Positions 1 to 8,939 of a stretch of DNA of 64,000 nt are shown here, in pieces. The position numbers and the translations under genes are program-made. The stretch spans positions 62,001 to 126,000 of the forward strand of contig NZ_QNRT01000005.1 in the NCBI RefSeq assembly GCF_003315245.1, given 5' to 3'. Below the pieces are notes generated by a model. It was not told the origin of the DNA. It saw nothing but the letters and a program-made list of their open reading frames with translations, and made no database searches. Within the stretch, counting starts at the first letter, position 1. Each line of letters opens with the position of its first letter. The stretch comes from Arenicella xantha (GTDB lineage Bacteria; Pseudomonadota; Gammaproteobacteria; Arenicellales; Arenicellaceae).

Positions 1-1805
1 CCCTCACTGCCTGGTAACCATGCTGCGACGAACGCATCAGACGCATTCAATTCAGCATTAACCCACATCGGACGACCCGAAATAAACACTGATACAACGG
101 GTATGTTTTGTGCTTTTAGGGTTCGTAGTAGCTTGAGGTCGGATTTGATTCCGGCTTGATAGTCGAGGGTCTTAATGTCGCCATTGCCTTCGGCATAAGG
201 TTCTTCGCCAAACACGACTATGGCGACATCGGGTCGTTGCTGATAGTTGCCATCTACTGCCAATTCAACCGAACCGCCGGCCGCCGAGACCGCATTCTCG
301 ATTCCGTCATAGATAGACGTGCCGCCGGGGAAGTCGGCATTCTTATTGCCGGTGCCCTGCCAGGTGATGGTCCAACCTCCAGACTGCTTGCCAATATTAT
401 GAGCCGCATCACCGGCAACCAAGATCCGCTGTTGCGGCTTTAGTGGCAATAACTGCTGATTGTTCTTCAACAATACCAATGACTCGCGCACCGCTTGCCG
501 AGCGATAGCTCGATGCTCAGGGGCACCGATAATTTCCAGTCGACCCGATAGCGCACGGTTGGCCGGACTCGGTTTACTAAAAACGCCAGCGCGGACTTTT
601 ACGCGCAAAATTCGGGTCACCGCGTCGTTAATGCGTGACATGGGTATTTCACCGCTTTGCGCCTGTTTGACGGTGTTGTGGAACAGTGGTTTCCAGGCAT
701 CGGATGGTGCCATGAAAACATCTAGGCCAGCGTTTATCGCTTTACTGCAATCGGCATTGGTGCATCCGTCTATTTGTCCATGACCTAACCAATCACCGAC
801 CACAAAGCCATCAAAGCCCATTTTATTTTTGAGAATGTCGGTGAGTAGATAGCGATGGCCATGCATCTTCTCGCCGTGCCAACTGTTGAATGAAGCCATT
901 ACAGATTGTGCGCCAGCCGATAAGCCGCCGACATAGCCTTGCGCATGGAGATCAAACAGGGCTTGTTCGTTATCAATGTTGTTACCTTGATCGATGCCGT
1001 TTTGAGTACCGCCGTCACCTAAGAAATGCTTAACAGTAGCGATGACATGGTCATCGTTTAGAAAGGTGTCATCGATTGACCCTTGCAAGCCTCTGACGAT
1101 CGCGGTTGAGTAGGACCGCACGATTTCTGGGTCCTCAGAATAGCCCTCGTAAGTGCGCCCCCAGCGATCATCACGAACCACCGCAACGGTCGGTGCGAAT
1201 ACCCAATCAATGCCAGTTGCCATTACCTCACGGGCCGTGGCGGAAGCAATGCTTTCGATTAACGTAGGATTGTTGGCGGCACCGAGGCCAATGTTGTGAG
1301 GGAATAAGGTCGCGCCTATTACGTTGTTGTGGCCATGTACTGCGTCGGTGCCCCAGATAGTGGGTATGGTCGAGCCATCCAATGAGTCGTCAATCGAGGC
1401 TTGGTACATCGCTTCGGCCAAGTCGATCCAATCAGATGGTGTCGCGTGTTTATTATTATTCGGAAACGCGCCACCACCATTTAAGTACGAACCGAAGCCA
1501 TAACGACGCATATCCTCCACCGATACGTCACGTATTTCAGGTTGAATCATTTGCGCGACTTTTTGCTCTAACGTCATGTCAGCCAAGATGCGAGCGACCT
1601 GCGTTTCGACTGCGGGGTCTTTAATGGCGCTGAGATCGAGGCTTGGCCATATTGACGGATCTCTAGCGCTGCTTGTTGGTGGTTGGGGCGTTTGTTCTGC
1701 TAGCTCTTGCTGATTGCAGCTCGATAGTAGCAACATGCACGTAAACACGGCGGTCAAAGGGCGTGTTCTATTTAGTCGGGAGGTTTTTGTGGTGGAATTA
1801 GTCAT
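1..1805 (-). CDS. GH3 beta-glucosidase/exo-beta-glucanase lipoprotein (3' end beyond window)
   Basis: Reading the minus strand from ATG at 1805 gives 601 uninterrupted codons that run off the left edge, so the C-terminus is missing. The N-terminus is a lipoprotein signal with lipobox LLSSC (Cys30). Residues from about 60 carry the GH3 N-terminal fold: ADMTLEQKVAQM, GTDAVHGHNN, the KHF motif, and GFDGFVVGDW, whose Asp338 is the expected catalytic nucleophile (many relatives have SDW where this has GDW). The second GH3 domain then starts (RESLVLLKNN). The family removes glucose from the non-reducing end of beta-1,3/1,4-glucans; the closest type is probably the ExoP/CdxA-like exo-glucanases. A lipoprotein location suggests it finishes oligosaccharides released by the GH16 enzymes nearby. 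Family assignment is firm; substrate is inferred from context. Confidence 0.92.
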   Translation of the reverse strand, partial: MTNSTTKTSRLNRTRPLTAVFTCMLLLSSCNQQELAEQTPQPPTSSARDPSIWPSLDLSAIKDPAVETQVARILADMTLEQKVAQMIQPEIRDVSVEDMRRYGFGSYLNGGGAFPNNNKHATPSDWIDLAEAMYQASIDDSLDGSTIPTIWGTDAVHGHNNVIGATLFPHNIGLGAANNPTLIESIASATAREVMATGIDWVFAPTVAVVRDDRWGRTYEGYSEDPEIVRSYSTAIVRGLQGSIDDTFLNDDHVIATVKHFLGDGGTQNGIDQGNNIDNEQALFDLHAQGYVGGLSAGAQSVMASFNSWHGEKMHGHRYLLTDILKNKMGFDGFVVGDWLGHGQIDGCTNADCSKAINAGLDVFMAPSDAWKPLFHNTVKQAQSGEIPMSRINDAVTRILRVKVRAGVFSKPSPANRALSGRLEIIGAPEHRAIARQAVRESLVLLKNNQQLLPLKPQQRILVAGDAAHNIGKQSGGWTITWQGTGNKNADFPGGTSIYDGIENAVSAAGGSVELAVDGNYQQRPDVAIVVFGEEPYAEGNGDIKTLDYQAGIKSDLKLLRTLKAQNIPVVSVFISGRPMWVNAELNASDAFVAAWLPGSE

Positions 1806-2057
1806 TCTTATTCTTATGGTTGCGCAATCCGATTGCTAATTATTATGTTGGTAGCACGTTGTTGCGTGAGTGCAGTGCTCAACGCGACTCGTTAATAGTG
1901 CGTTACCATTTATTTTGCTTCGACCAAATTATCGAATATTCCTTAATTTGTACGACATTCTACTAGTCGTGTCGCGTCTGCCTAGTTCGCGGCGGCTATG
2001 GCAGGCTCGCTTCGCAAGTGCTTACGGGTGTAACGCGAATTGCCCCGGAGTCGAGGG

Positions 2058-3227
2058 TTAGGTGCTTTGTGCATCTAGTTGCTTAGAGCGATATTGAGTC
2101 GGGGTCGCGCCTACTAGTTTTTTAAAGAACGTGTTGTACGTTGCTTTACTGTTAAAGCCGCATTCACCGGATATTTCGATCATGGTTTTATGCCGTTGTG
2201 CAGGATCTGAAAGTAAACGCTTTGCTTCTTCTATACGGTAGGAATTGACGAATTCGTAAAAATTAGTTTTGAAGTGATGCTTTATGGTTACCGATAAGGT
2301 GCGCGGATGCATGGAAAGTTGGTTAGCCAGTTGCTCCAAATTCAATAGGTGAATCAGGTGGGGCTTGTCAGTTTGCATATGCTGTTCGATGCGTTTGGTT
2401 AGTTCGTCATCGATTTTGAAGTTGGGCTCTTCTGCGTGGGCGGGCTCTTCGGTTAGGTGGTGGTCGAACAGAGTTGAACGCTGCAGGCTGTAAAACATTA
2501 ATGTGGTTATTAATGCGAAGGTTAAATAGTTTCCAGCCAAGCCCATATTGTTGAATATTGGGTCACTTAAATTCGGCGCGAAAAAGGTGATAATCAGCAC
2601 CACAACGACCCACACACGGACTATGGTGAATGCAATCACCAAGTAGCTAAGCCAGCCAAAGTCAATTTTTTCGATATTGGAAAATCGGTCTCGTATCTGT
2701 TGGCGTGCTTGGCGAATATCGATGATGCATAACACACCAAAAAATACGCGCAATATCTCTCGAACGCCATTGATTTTGCCTAACAGGGATGGAGTTTTTT
2801 GGTCTTGTTGTTGCTCGAGGAGCAATAATTTGGTTGCAATATCTTGGAAGTAGAATGAAATAAGAATATAGATAGTAAAGCCGATAGCTGGCAGTAGAAA
2901 CAGCAAATCAATTCGAGTCATGCGAAACTCTTTATACAGAATTGATCGGGTGTACCATAGCAAAAGAGGTCCTTCGAGCCAATAGCCGAGCTCAAATGCA
3001 TGAAACAAGCTGGGCGAAGTGGCTAACGCAATCTCGCGAAATGCTTCACCGTAATTCACTAGGATGTGCATTGGAATAACAACTTGCGCTAGAAAGAATC
3101 CGACTAAGAAGTAATCGCTCAAGTGGCGTTCGTGTTTTACGACCAGAATCAGCAGTACGAACAACATACTTTGAAAAGCAGTTGCTAGCAGCAAGGTGTC
3201 GTGAATGTTGAAAACCGGGTCGGACAT
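2058..3227 (-). CDS. Membrane-anchored AraC-family transcriptional regulator
   Basis: This 389-residue protein has about seven hydrophobic helices in residues 1-245 (for example FQSMLFVLLILVV and WLSYLVIAFTIVRVWVVVVLI), followed by a cytoplasmic AraC/XylS-type double helix-turn-helix at about 285-385 (LEQLANQLSMHPRTLSVTIKHHF, then GECGFNSKATYNTFFKKLVGATP). AraC proteins with a multi-helix membrane sensor are common next to TonB-dependent receptors and glycan enzymes. It is divergent from the TonB receptor across a 359-bp spacer, so it is the obvious candidate activator of that receptor and perhaps of the GH genes. The ligand cannot be read from sequence. Confidence 0.9.
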   Translation of the reverse strand: MSDPVFNIHDTLLLATAFQSMLFVLLILVVKHERHLSDYFLVGFFLAQVVIPMHILVNYGEAFREIALATSPSLFHAFELGYWLEGPLLLWYTRSILYKEFRMTRIDLLFLLPAIGFTIYILISFYFQDIATKLLLLEQQQDQKTPSLLGKINGVREILRVFFGVLCIIDIRQARQQIRDRFSNIEKIDFGWLSYLVIAFTIVRVWVVVVLIITFFAPNLSDPIFNNMGLAGNYLTFALITTLMFYSLQRSTLFDHHLTEEPAHAEEPNFKIDDELTKRIEQHMQTDKPHLIHLLNLEQLANQLSMHPRTLSVTIKHHFKTNFYEFVNSYRIEEAKRLLSDPAQRHKTMIEISGECGFNSKATYNTFFKKLVGATPTQYRSKQLDAQST

Positions 3228-3586
3228 AGAAATTGTTATTTTTATAGTTTTTCTAATCGTAGTATAGAGCCAGATTCACCAAAGTGTGTGTACAACTAGA
3301 GTCAGTTAGTCAATTTAGCCGTACAAATTATGGAAAATGCAGTAACTTAGTCGAGGCGTGACGTAAAAGTTTCTAAATTAGACTGTGTACAGGTGTCGAC
3401 ATCAAGTGACAACGGTAACGGCTTACGGTGGATCAGATTGCTGCTAAATGTAGGGTCACGTTACTCGCTTGTTAGTCCGAATTCCTGTGTGAGATTTATC
3501 TGTGTTCAACGGTGTTCGCAGTACTTTGTGAACCTCCAGTGAACCTAAAATAACTAGAAAATTGTCACTATAAAGAGAGGATAATC
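3228..3586. promoter_or_regulatory. Divergent AraC-regulator / TonB-receptor control region
   Basis: This gene-free 359-bp spacer separates the divergent regulator and receptor genes and must hold both promoters. Near the receptor it contains two direct copies of GTGAACCT at 3528-3535 and 3539-3546 (11-bp period), and just upstream two GTGTTC words at 3502-3507 and 3512-3517. These are candidate operator elements; their use by the adjacent AraC protein is inference. A good Shine-Dalgarno (AGAGAGG) precedes the receptor ATG. Confidence 0.5.
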
Positions 3587-6448
3587 ATGACTTCATTCGT
3601 ATCCATTGGGGATAAGACGAAGCTAGCGTCGGCCGTGTCGTCTGCGCTTTCGCCCCGTCGCACTGCCATGCTGAGCGCATTAGTCGCCGGTGTGCTTGCT
3701 GCCCCACAGGCCAGTTACGCTCAAGCAGACGCATCAGCGCAGCTTGAAGAGGTAGTCGTTACCGGCTATCGCAACAGTCTCGCACGTGCCGCTGACGTAA
3801 AACGTAATGCCAGCGGTGTTGTTGACGCCATATCTGCTCAAGACATCGGGGTTTTTCCAGACACTAACCTAGCTGAGTCACTGCAACGTATAACCGGTGT
3901 ATCCATTGACCGTTCACGCGGTGAAGGCAGCAAAGTAACGGTGCGTGGCTTTGGGCCAGCATTTAACCTAGTTACGCTGAATGGTCGTCAAATGCCGACA
4001 CATGACGGCGATAACCGTTCATTCGATTTCGCTGACATTGCCTCGGAAGGCATCGCTGGCGTACAAGTCTATAAAACTGGTGACGCGTCGGTTGCGACTG
4101 GTGGTATCGGCGCCACGATCAATATTCAGACCACTCGTCCACTCGACGCGCCTGGGCTCAAGTCGGTTATGACGCTGAAGGCAGTGCATGACACCTCGAC
4201 TACTTCAGGCGATGACTTAACGCCGGAATTATCTGGGATCTACAGCAATACTTTTGCCGACGATACTATTGGTGTTGCTATTAGTGGTAGTTACCAAAAA
4301 CGAGATAACGGCGTTAATACCGCGACGGTTGGCGACTACAACAACTTTGCTGGCACGGTTGACCAAGATTGGGGCGCGGGCACAGCTCAATGGGGCGGTT
4401 TGCCGCGTGATGATAATCAAATTAACCGACCTGCTGACTCTGATATTTACGCTGTTCCGCAGAGTATTGGCTATGAGTTGGCCGAATTTAGTCGAGAGCG
4501 TTTAAACGGTCAACTTACCGTTCAATGGCGCCCTACTGACAATGTGACAACCACGGTTGATTACACCTACTCTGAAGTCGACTACGAGCGCACTTTTAGC
4601 AACTACTCAGGATGGTTTAACTTTGGTGGTGTGCAGTCTGAATATTCTGACGGGCCGATTGCTTCGCCGCTGGTCTACACTGAGTTTGGTGTTGCGCCTG
4701 ACTTTGCGATGGCAGCTGGCCGTGACGGCGTTAAGACAGAAAATAATTCACTTGGTTTTAATGTCGACTGGCAAGTGACTGACCGTTTGACAGTAGAGTT
4801 TGATGCGCACAGCTCAGAAGCGCAGAGCGGTGCGAGTGGTAATAATGGAACCGCTTCGCAACTTGCAATAGCCAGCTTCACCAGAGATCGTACTTCAGGA
4901 ATTTTTGGTGGTGACCTACCTATATTAAACCTAGGTTTAAGCGGTCCGCTGGATCCTAACGATTTGATTGTGACAGGCAGTGTGTTTGACAACAAAGCGA
5001 CCAAAATGGAAATCCAACAAGTCGCGGCCAATGCCACATTTGATCTAAACGATACATCGGCTATTAATTTCGGCGTACAACTGTCGGAAGTTGATAACCG
5101 TTCGCAATTCTCGAATGTGCAGCGTGATACTTGGGGCGGTACTACTCAGCCTGGTGACATTGCCGACCTCGTGACACCGGCCTCGGCGGCTGGTGCGTTT
5201 GACCAAATATCCAACGGCGATGATCCTCGTCGCCAAAGTGACTTCTTTGTCTTTGACATTGATGAGCTAGCTGCGCGGACTGAAGCATTGGGGGCCACGC
5301 AATCGACCGGTGGTGACTGTGGCACAGGTTTATGCCCGAGTTCAACATTTACGACTGACCGTATCACCAACGAAGAGTCGACCGCATTGTATGTGCAAAT
5401 TGACTTGGATCGTGAGTTAGGCGCCATCCCCGTCAATATTAAGGCCGGCATACGCTATGAAGAAACCGATGTTGAATCATTGGCGCTGGTGCCAACTTAC
5501 ACATCAGTAGTACAGCAAAGCGACAATGAGTTCAGCGCAATTCAAGCGGTAGATGCCAGCGGTGCTGCGATTCAAGATTTTACTCGTTTGACCGGTAGCT
5601 ATGATTATCTGTTGCCGAATCTAGATATTAAGTTCGACTTAACTGACAACGTAGTAGCGCGAATTTCCTATAGTGAATCAATTACTCGACCAGGATATCG
5701 CGATATTCAGGGCGGACTCACAATTGAGCAATTAATTCGAGTGAGTGGCGGTAACGGAAATCGTGGCAATCCAAATTTGTTGCCATTCGAGTCGCAGAAC
5801 ATTGATTTATCGCTAGAGTATTATTTTGGTGATGCTGATTACGCGTCGGTGGGTTACTACAGTAAAGATGTTGAAAACTTTATTGGCACGTCGATCGTGC
5901 AAGACGAAGTTTTATTCGCTAATTTGATTCATCCAGCAACAGGTGCGCCAGTCACGTTTGATGTGACAGTTCCGGTTAACCAAGAAGACGCATCGATCGA
6001 TGGTTGGGAGTTCGCGGTTCAAAAAGCGTTTGGTGATTCTGGTTTTGGTGTGATCGCCAATGCGACTGTGGTCGACAGTGATGTTGCTTACGATAACTTG
6101 AGTTTGGAGTCACAGTTCGTATTAACTGGGCTAAGTGACTCGGCCAATCTTGTTGGCTTTTATGAGAATGATAAATTTCAAGTAAGGCTGGCTTACAACT
6201 GGCGCGATGATTTCTACAATGGTATTGCTGGCGCAGCAGCTGGTACGCCTGGTCCGGTTAACTTTGAATCATTCGGACAATGGGATCTTAGTGCACGATA
6301 TCATGTGAGCGACAATCTGACGGTATTCGTCGAAGGTTTGAACATTACCGAAGAAACGGTAAGAACCTACGGTCGTAGTGAGTTGCAGGTTATTCAGGCC
6401 TATCAAACCGGTGCACGTTATAACTTTGGAGTGCGCTACGCCTTTTAG
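3587..6448 (+). CDS. TonB-dependent receptor (Xanthomonas/Caulobacter carbohydrate type)
   Basis: This 953-residue outer-membrane receptor has a signal peptide ending near SYAQA (about residue 46). A TonB box LEEVVVTG follows at about residue 54, then a plug domain with RITGVSIDRSRGEG, VRGFGPAFNLVTLNGRQMP and GGIGATINIQT. The large beta-barrel ends in the terminal aromatic YAF. The plug motifs and length fit the TonB-Xanth-Caul class (TIGR01782-like), which imports oligosaccharides. Neighbouring GH3 and GH16 genes suggest beta-glucan oligomers as ligand; this is inference. It is transcribed alone up to a strong terminator at 6531-6578, with the halogenase genes beyond. Confidence 0.93.
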   Translation: MTSFVSIGDKTKLASAVSSALSPRRTAMLSALVAGVLAAPQASYAQADASAQLEEVVVTGYRNSLARAADVKRNASGVVDAISAQDIGVFPDTNLAESLQRITGVSIDRSRGEGSKVTVRGFGPAFNLVTLNGRQMPTHDGDNRSFDFADIASEGIAGVQVYKTGDASVATGGIGATINIQTTRPLDAPGLKSVMTLKAVHDTSTTSGDDLTPELSGIYSNTFADDTIGVAISGSYQKRDNGVNTATVGDYNNFAGTVDQDWGAGTAQWGGLPRDDNQINRPADSDIYAVPQSIGYELAEFSRERLNGQLTVQWRPTDNVTTTVDYTYSEVDYERTFSNYSGWFNFGGVQSEYSDGPIASPLVYTEFGVAPDFAMAAGRDGVKTENNSLGFNVDWQVTDRLTVEFDAHSSEAQSGASGNNGTASQLAIASFTRDRTSGIFGGDLPILNLGLSGPLDPNDLIVTGSVFDNKATKMEIQQVAANATFDLNDTSAINFGVQLSEVDNRSQFSNVQRDTWGGTTQPGDIADLVTPASAAGAFDQISNGDDPRRQSDFFVFDIDELAARTEALGATQSTGGDCGTGLCPSSTFTTDRITNEESTALYVQIDLDRELGAIPVNIKAGIRYEETDVESLALVPTYTSVVQQSDNEFSAIQAVDASGAAIQDFTRLTGSYDYLLPNLDIKFDLTDNVVARISYSESITRPGYRDIQGGLTIEQLIRVSGGNGNRGNPNLLPFESQNIDLSLEYYFGDADYASVGYYSKDVENFIGTSIVQDEVLFANLIHPATGAPVTFDVTVPVNQEDASIDGWEFAVQKAFGDSGFGVIANATVVDSDVAYDNLSLESQFVLTGLSDSANLVGFYENDKFQVRLAYNWRDDFYNGIAGAAAGTPGPVNFESFGQWDLSARYHVSDNLTVFVEGLNITEETVRTYGRSELQVIQAYQTGARYNFGVRYAF

Positions 6449-6530
6449 ATTTGGCTTCCCCCAGGGCTGCGTAGTAATTCAATTTAATCGCAGCGTAGCC
6501 CGAAACTAGTAGATCGAAAGATTTGCTGTG

Positions 6531-6578
6531 AGGATGGCGCTAAGGTAGGTTTCGATGCCTTAGCGCTGTCCTTTTTTT
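6531..6578 (+). terminator. Intrinsic terminator after the TonB receptor gene
   Basis: AGGA-TG-GCGCTAAGG (6531-6545) pairs with CCTTAGCGC-TG-TCCT (6558-6572) and is followed directly by seven T residues. It lies between the receptor stop and the first halogenase. Receptor mRNA is therefore expected to be uncoupled from, or more abundant than, the downstream four-gene unit. Confidence 0.88.
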
Positions 6579-6614
6579 GTTCTCTTTGTCTTTTAAATAA
6601 CCTATTGTGGGGCT

Positions 6615-8177
6615 ATGCAACGATCCGTGAGAAATATCGTCATTGTTGGCGGCGGCACAGCTGGATGGCTGACTGCCGGCATTCTTGCCAGCCATTATTC
6701 TGACGATCCCGACACTGGCTTAACGATAAGCTTGGTGGAATCACCTGATGTCGCGACAATCGGCGTTGGCGAAGGTACTTGGCCATCGATGCGGACGACT
6801 TTGCAGAAAATAGGCATTAGCGAAACTGAATTCATGCGTGCATGCGATGTGAGTCTGAAGCAAGGTTCGCGGTTCAATAGCTGGGTAACTGGCGCGAACG
6901 ATTATTACTATCATCCGTTTTCTATGCCGCAGGGCTACAGCGAATTTAATTTGGTTCCCTTTTGGCAAACGGTGCGTGAGCAAGTCAGTTTTACTGATGC
7001 TGTTTCACCACAAGGTCAATTGGCTGATCGTGGCTTGGCGCCAAAGCAGATAAGCACGCCAGAGTACGCCTTCCAAGTGAACTATGGCTATCATTTGGAT
7101 GCCGGAAAATTTGCCGAGTTTTTGCGCAGACATTGCACTGAAAAGCTTGGTGTTAAACACATTTCCGATCATGTGCAAACCGTACACACTCATCCAAACG
7201 GTGATATTAACGGTGTCCACACTAGTCAGCACGGCTTAGTGACTGGTGATTTATTCGTTGATTGCACTGGTTTTAACGGGTTGTTGATCGATAAACACTA
7301 CGAAATTCCCTTTAACAGTGTCGCCGATACCTTATTCAACGATCGCGCATTAGCCGTGCATGTGCCTTATCAGCGCGACAATGAGCCGATCGCATCAGCG
7401 ACGCTATCGACAGCACAGAGTGCTGGCTGGATATGGGACATTGGGCTGCCGTCACGGCGCGGTGTAGGGCATGTGTATTCAAGTGAGTTTACCAGTGACG
7501 AAGCGGCTGAAGTTGAGTTGCGACAGTATCTAGAAGCGCTGGTGGGGCGGCGTCAAGCGCATGAGTTGACGGTTCGAAAGATCCAATTCAAGCCCGGTCA
7601 TCGCGCATCTTTCTGGCACCGAAACTGCGTGGCTATTGGGCTTTCTGCTGGCTTTGTCGAGCCGCTTGAAGCATCGGCTTTAGTGTTGGTGGAATACGCT
7701 GCCAATATGCTTGCCGAGCAGCTACCCGCGAACCGCGACGTTATGGATATCACCGCTAAGCGTTTTAATCATAAATTCGCTTATCGATGGCAACAAATCA
7801 TCGAATTTTTAAAGCTACACTATGTGCTAAATCAACGTGATGACGCAGCTTACTGGCAAGCGCATCGTCACCAAGACTCAGTTCCCGACAGCTTGCGAGA
7901 GAAGTTAAAGGTATGGCGTCATCAAGCTCCGTGGCATCTCGATACGCCGCATATTGATGAGTTGTTTCCGTCCGCAAGTTATCAATATGTGTTGTACGGC
8001 ATGGGGTTTGTTACCTATCCGCAGTCGTTGGAGGCGCGTAATGCTAGCCAACAATTAGCGCAAGCCAACCAGCTGTTGCATGACAATGCTAAGCGTACCG
8101 CGTCGTTGCTGAACGCTATGCCAAATAACCGTGAGCTCATCAACAAGGTTGCCGAGTTCGGTTTTCAAAAAATATAA
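6615..8177 (+). CDS. Flavin-dependent (tryptophan-type) halogenase, paralogue 1
   Basis: This 520-residue protein belongs to the Trp_halogenase family (PF04820 type). It has the FAD-binding GGGTAGW at 12-18, the conserved GVGEGTWPS at 50-58, and Lys82 in SLKQGSRFNSW, aligned with the catalytic Lys79 of PrnA. The GLSAGFVEPLEAS motif carries the Glu that aligns with PrnA Glu346. The halogenase tryptophan motif is divergent (GWIWDIGLP instead of WxWxIP). Such enzymes need reduced FAD and halide and make hypohalous acid and a lysine haloamine. No flavin reductase lies nearby. It is first of four tightly spaced genes (21, 15 and 34 nt gaps) with SapC, cupin and a second halogenase, a neighbourhood known beside sugar TonB receptors. 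Substrate unknown; no indole or NRPS genes are seen. Confidence 0.9.
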   Translation: MQRSVRNIVIVGGGTAGWLTAGILASHYSDDPDTGLTISLVESPDVATIGVGEGTWPSMRTTLQKIGISETEFMRACDVSLKQGSRFNSWVTGANDYYYHPFSMPQGYSEFNLVPFWQTVREQVSFTDAVSPQGQLADRGLAPKQISTPEYAFQVNYGYHLDAGKFAEFLRRHCTEKLGVKHISDHVQTVHTHPNGDINGVHTSQHGLVTGDLFVDCTGFNGLLIDKHYEIPFNSVADTLFNDRALAVHVPYQRDNEPIASATLSTAQSAGWIWDIGLPSRRGVGHVYSSEFTSDEAAEVELRQYLEALVGRRQAHELTVRKIQFKPGHRASFWHRNCVAIGLSAGFVEPLEASALVLVEYAANMLAEQLPANRDVMDITAKRFNHKFAYRWQQIIEFLKLHYVLNQRDDAAYWQAHRHQDSVPDSLREKLKVWRHQAPWHLDTPHIDELFPSASYQYVLYGMGFVTYPQSLEARNASQQLAQANQLLHDNAKRTASLLNAMPNNRELINKVAEFGFQKI

Positions 8178-8198
8178 AAGTATTAACTGGAAGAAACT

Positions 8199-8924
8199 AT
8201 GACTAATTATGTGCTTCTTAATCAAGCTGAACACGCGAAGCTCAGAGTGATTACCGACCGATCCGCTGAGTATGGTGATGCGGTAAATTTCGTAATGACG
8301 TTTCCATTTGAATTTCGCAATATCCAGGCATGTTACCCAATCTTCTTTCAGAAAGATCCAAATACGGGCATGGTGTATCCGGTTGCTTTACTCGGATTTG
8401 AGCAGCGCGAAAACTTATTTTTGACGGAATCCGGCTGGAACGCCAGCTATCTTCCATTAATGATTAAACGGCAGCCTTTCCTAATTGGATTTCAGGCTGA
8501 CGCAAGTGATCCGGCTAAGCGCAATGCCATGGTATCAATAGATATCGATAACCCCAGAGTAAACGAAGAAAATGGTGAGGTACTGTTTTTGGAGCATGGC
8601 GGTACCAGCGAGTTCTTGCAAGAAGCAACCCAGTCGCTAGAGCTTATTCATCAGGCACATCAGCATAGCGAGAAGTTTGTTAACAAGCTTATTGAGTTGG
8701 AGCTACTCGAGGCATTTACTCTCGATATCAAGTTGAATAACGGCGTTGAAAACCAGCTGATGGGCTATTACACAATCAACGAAGAGAAACTGCAGGCACT
8801 CACTGGTGATATTCTTGGTGAATTGAGTCAAGCAGGATTCTTGCAGCCCATATTTATGATATTGGCATCTCACGCGCGCATCGCCACCTTGGTCGATCTA
8901 AAAAATAAGTCAATAGTCGCCTAG
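8199..8924 (+). CDS. SapC-like protein
   Basis: This 241-residue protein matches the SapC family (PF07277 type): YGDAVNFVMTFPFEFRNIQACYPIFFQKD near the N-terminus, then YPVALLGFEQRENLF and the central YLPLMIKRQPFLIGF. The family is named after a Campylobacter S-layer locus gene, but its biochemical role is unknown. I see no signal peptide or membrane helix. In many proteobacteria it occurs beside Trp-type halogenases and JmjC-like cupins downstream of carbohydrate TonB receptors, exactly as here. The start follows a GGAAGAA ribosome-binding site, 21 nt after the halogenase stop. Family confident, function open. Confidence 0.88.
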   Translation: MTNYVLLNQAEHAKLRVITDRSAEYGDAVNFVMTFPFEFRNIQACYPIFFQKDPNTGMVYPVALLGFEQRENLFLTESGWNASYLPLMIKRQPFLIGFQADASDPAKRNAMVSIDIDNPRVNEENGEVLFLEHGGTSEFLQEATQSLELIHQAHQHSEKFVNKLIELELLEAFTLDIKLNNGVENQLMGYYTINEEKLQALTGDILGELSQAGFLQPIFMILASHARIATLVDLKNKSIVA

Positions 8925-8939
8925 CTGAGGCACACTATC

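Noticed and set aside
156-1624. Short plus-strand frames in the first 1.6 kb
   Set aside because: They are antisense to the long uninterrupted GH3 frame, whose protein motifs are clear.
1870-2061. 63-codon plus-strand frame
   Set aside because: No ribosome-binding site or recognisable protein pattern; it lies in the spacer and overlaps the 3' end of the AraC-type gene.
3569-3574. TATAAA as a -10 element for the TonB receptor
   Set aside because: It lies only 12 bp before the ATG and merges with the Shine-Dalgarno, which would leave no leader.
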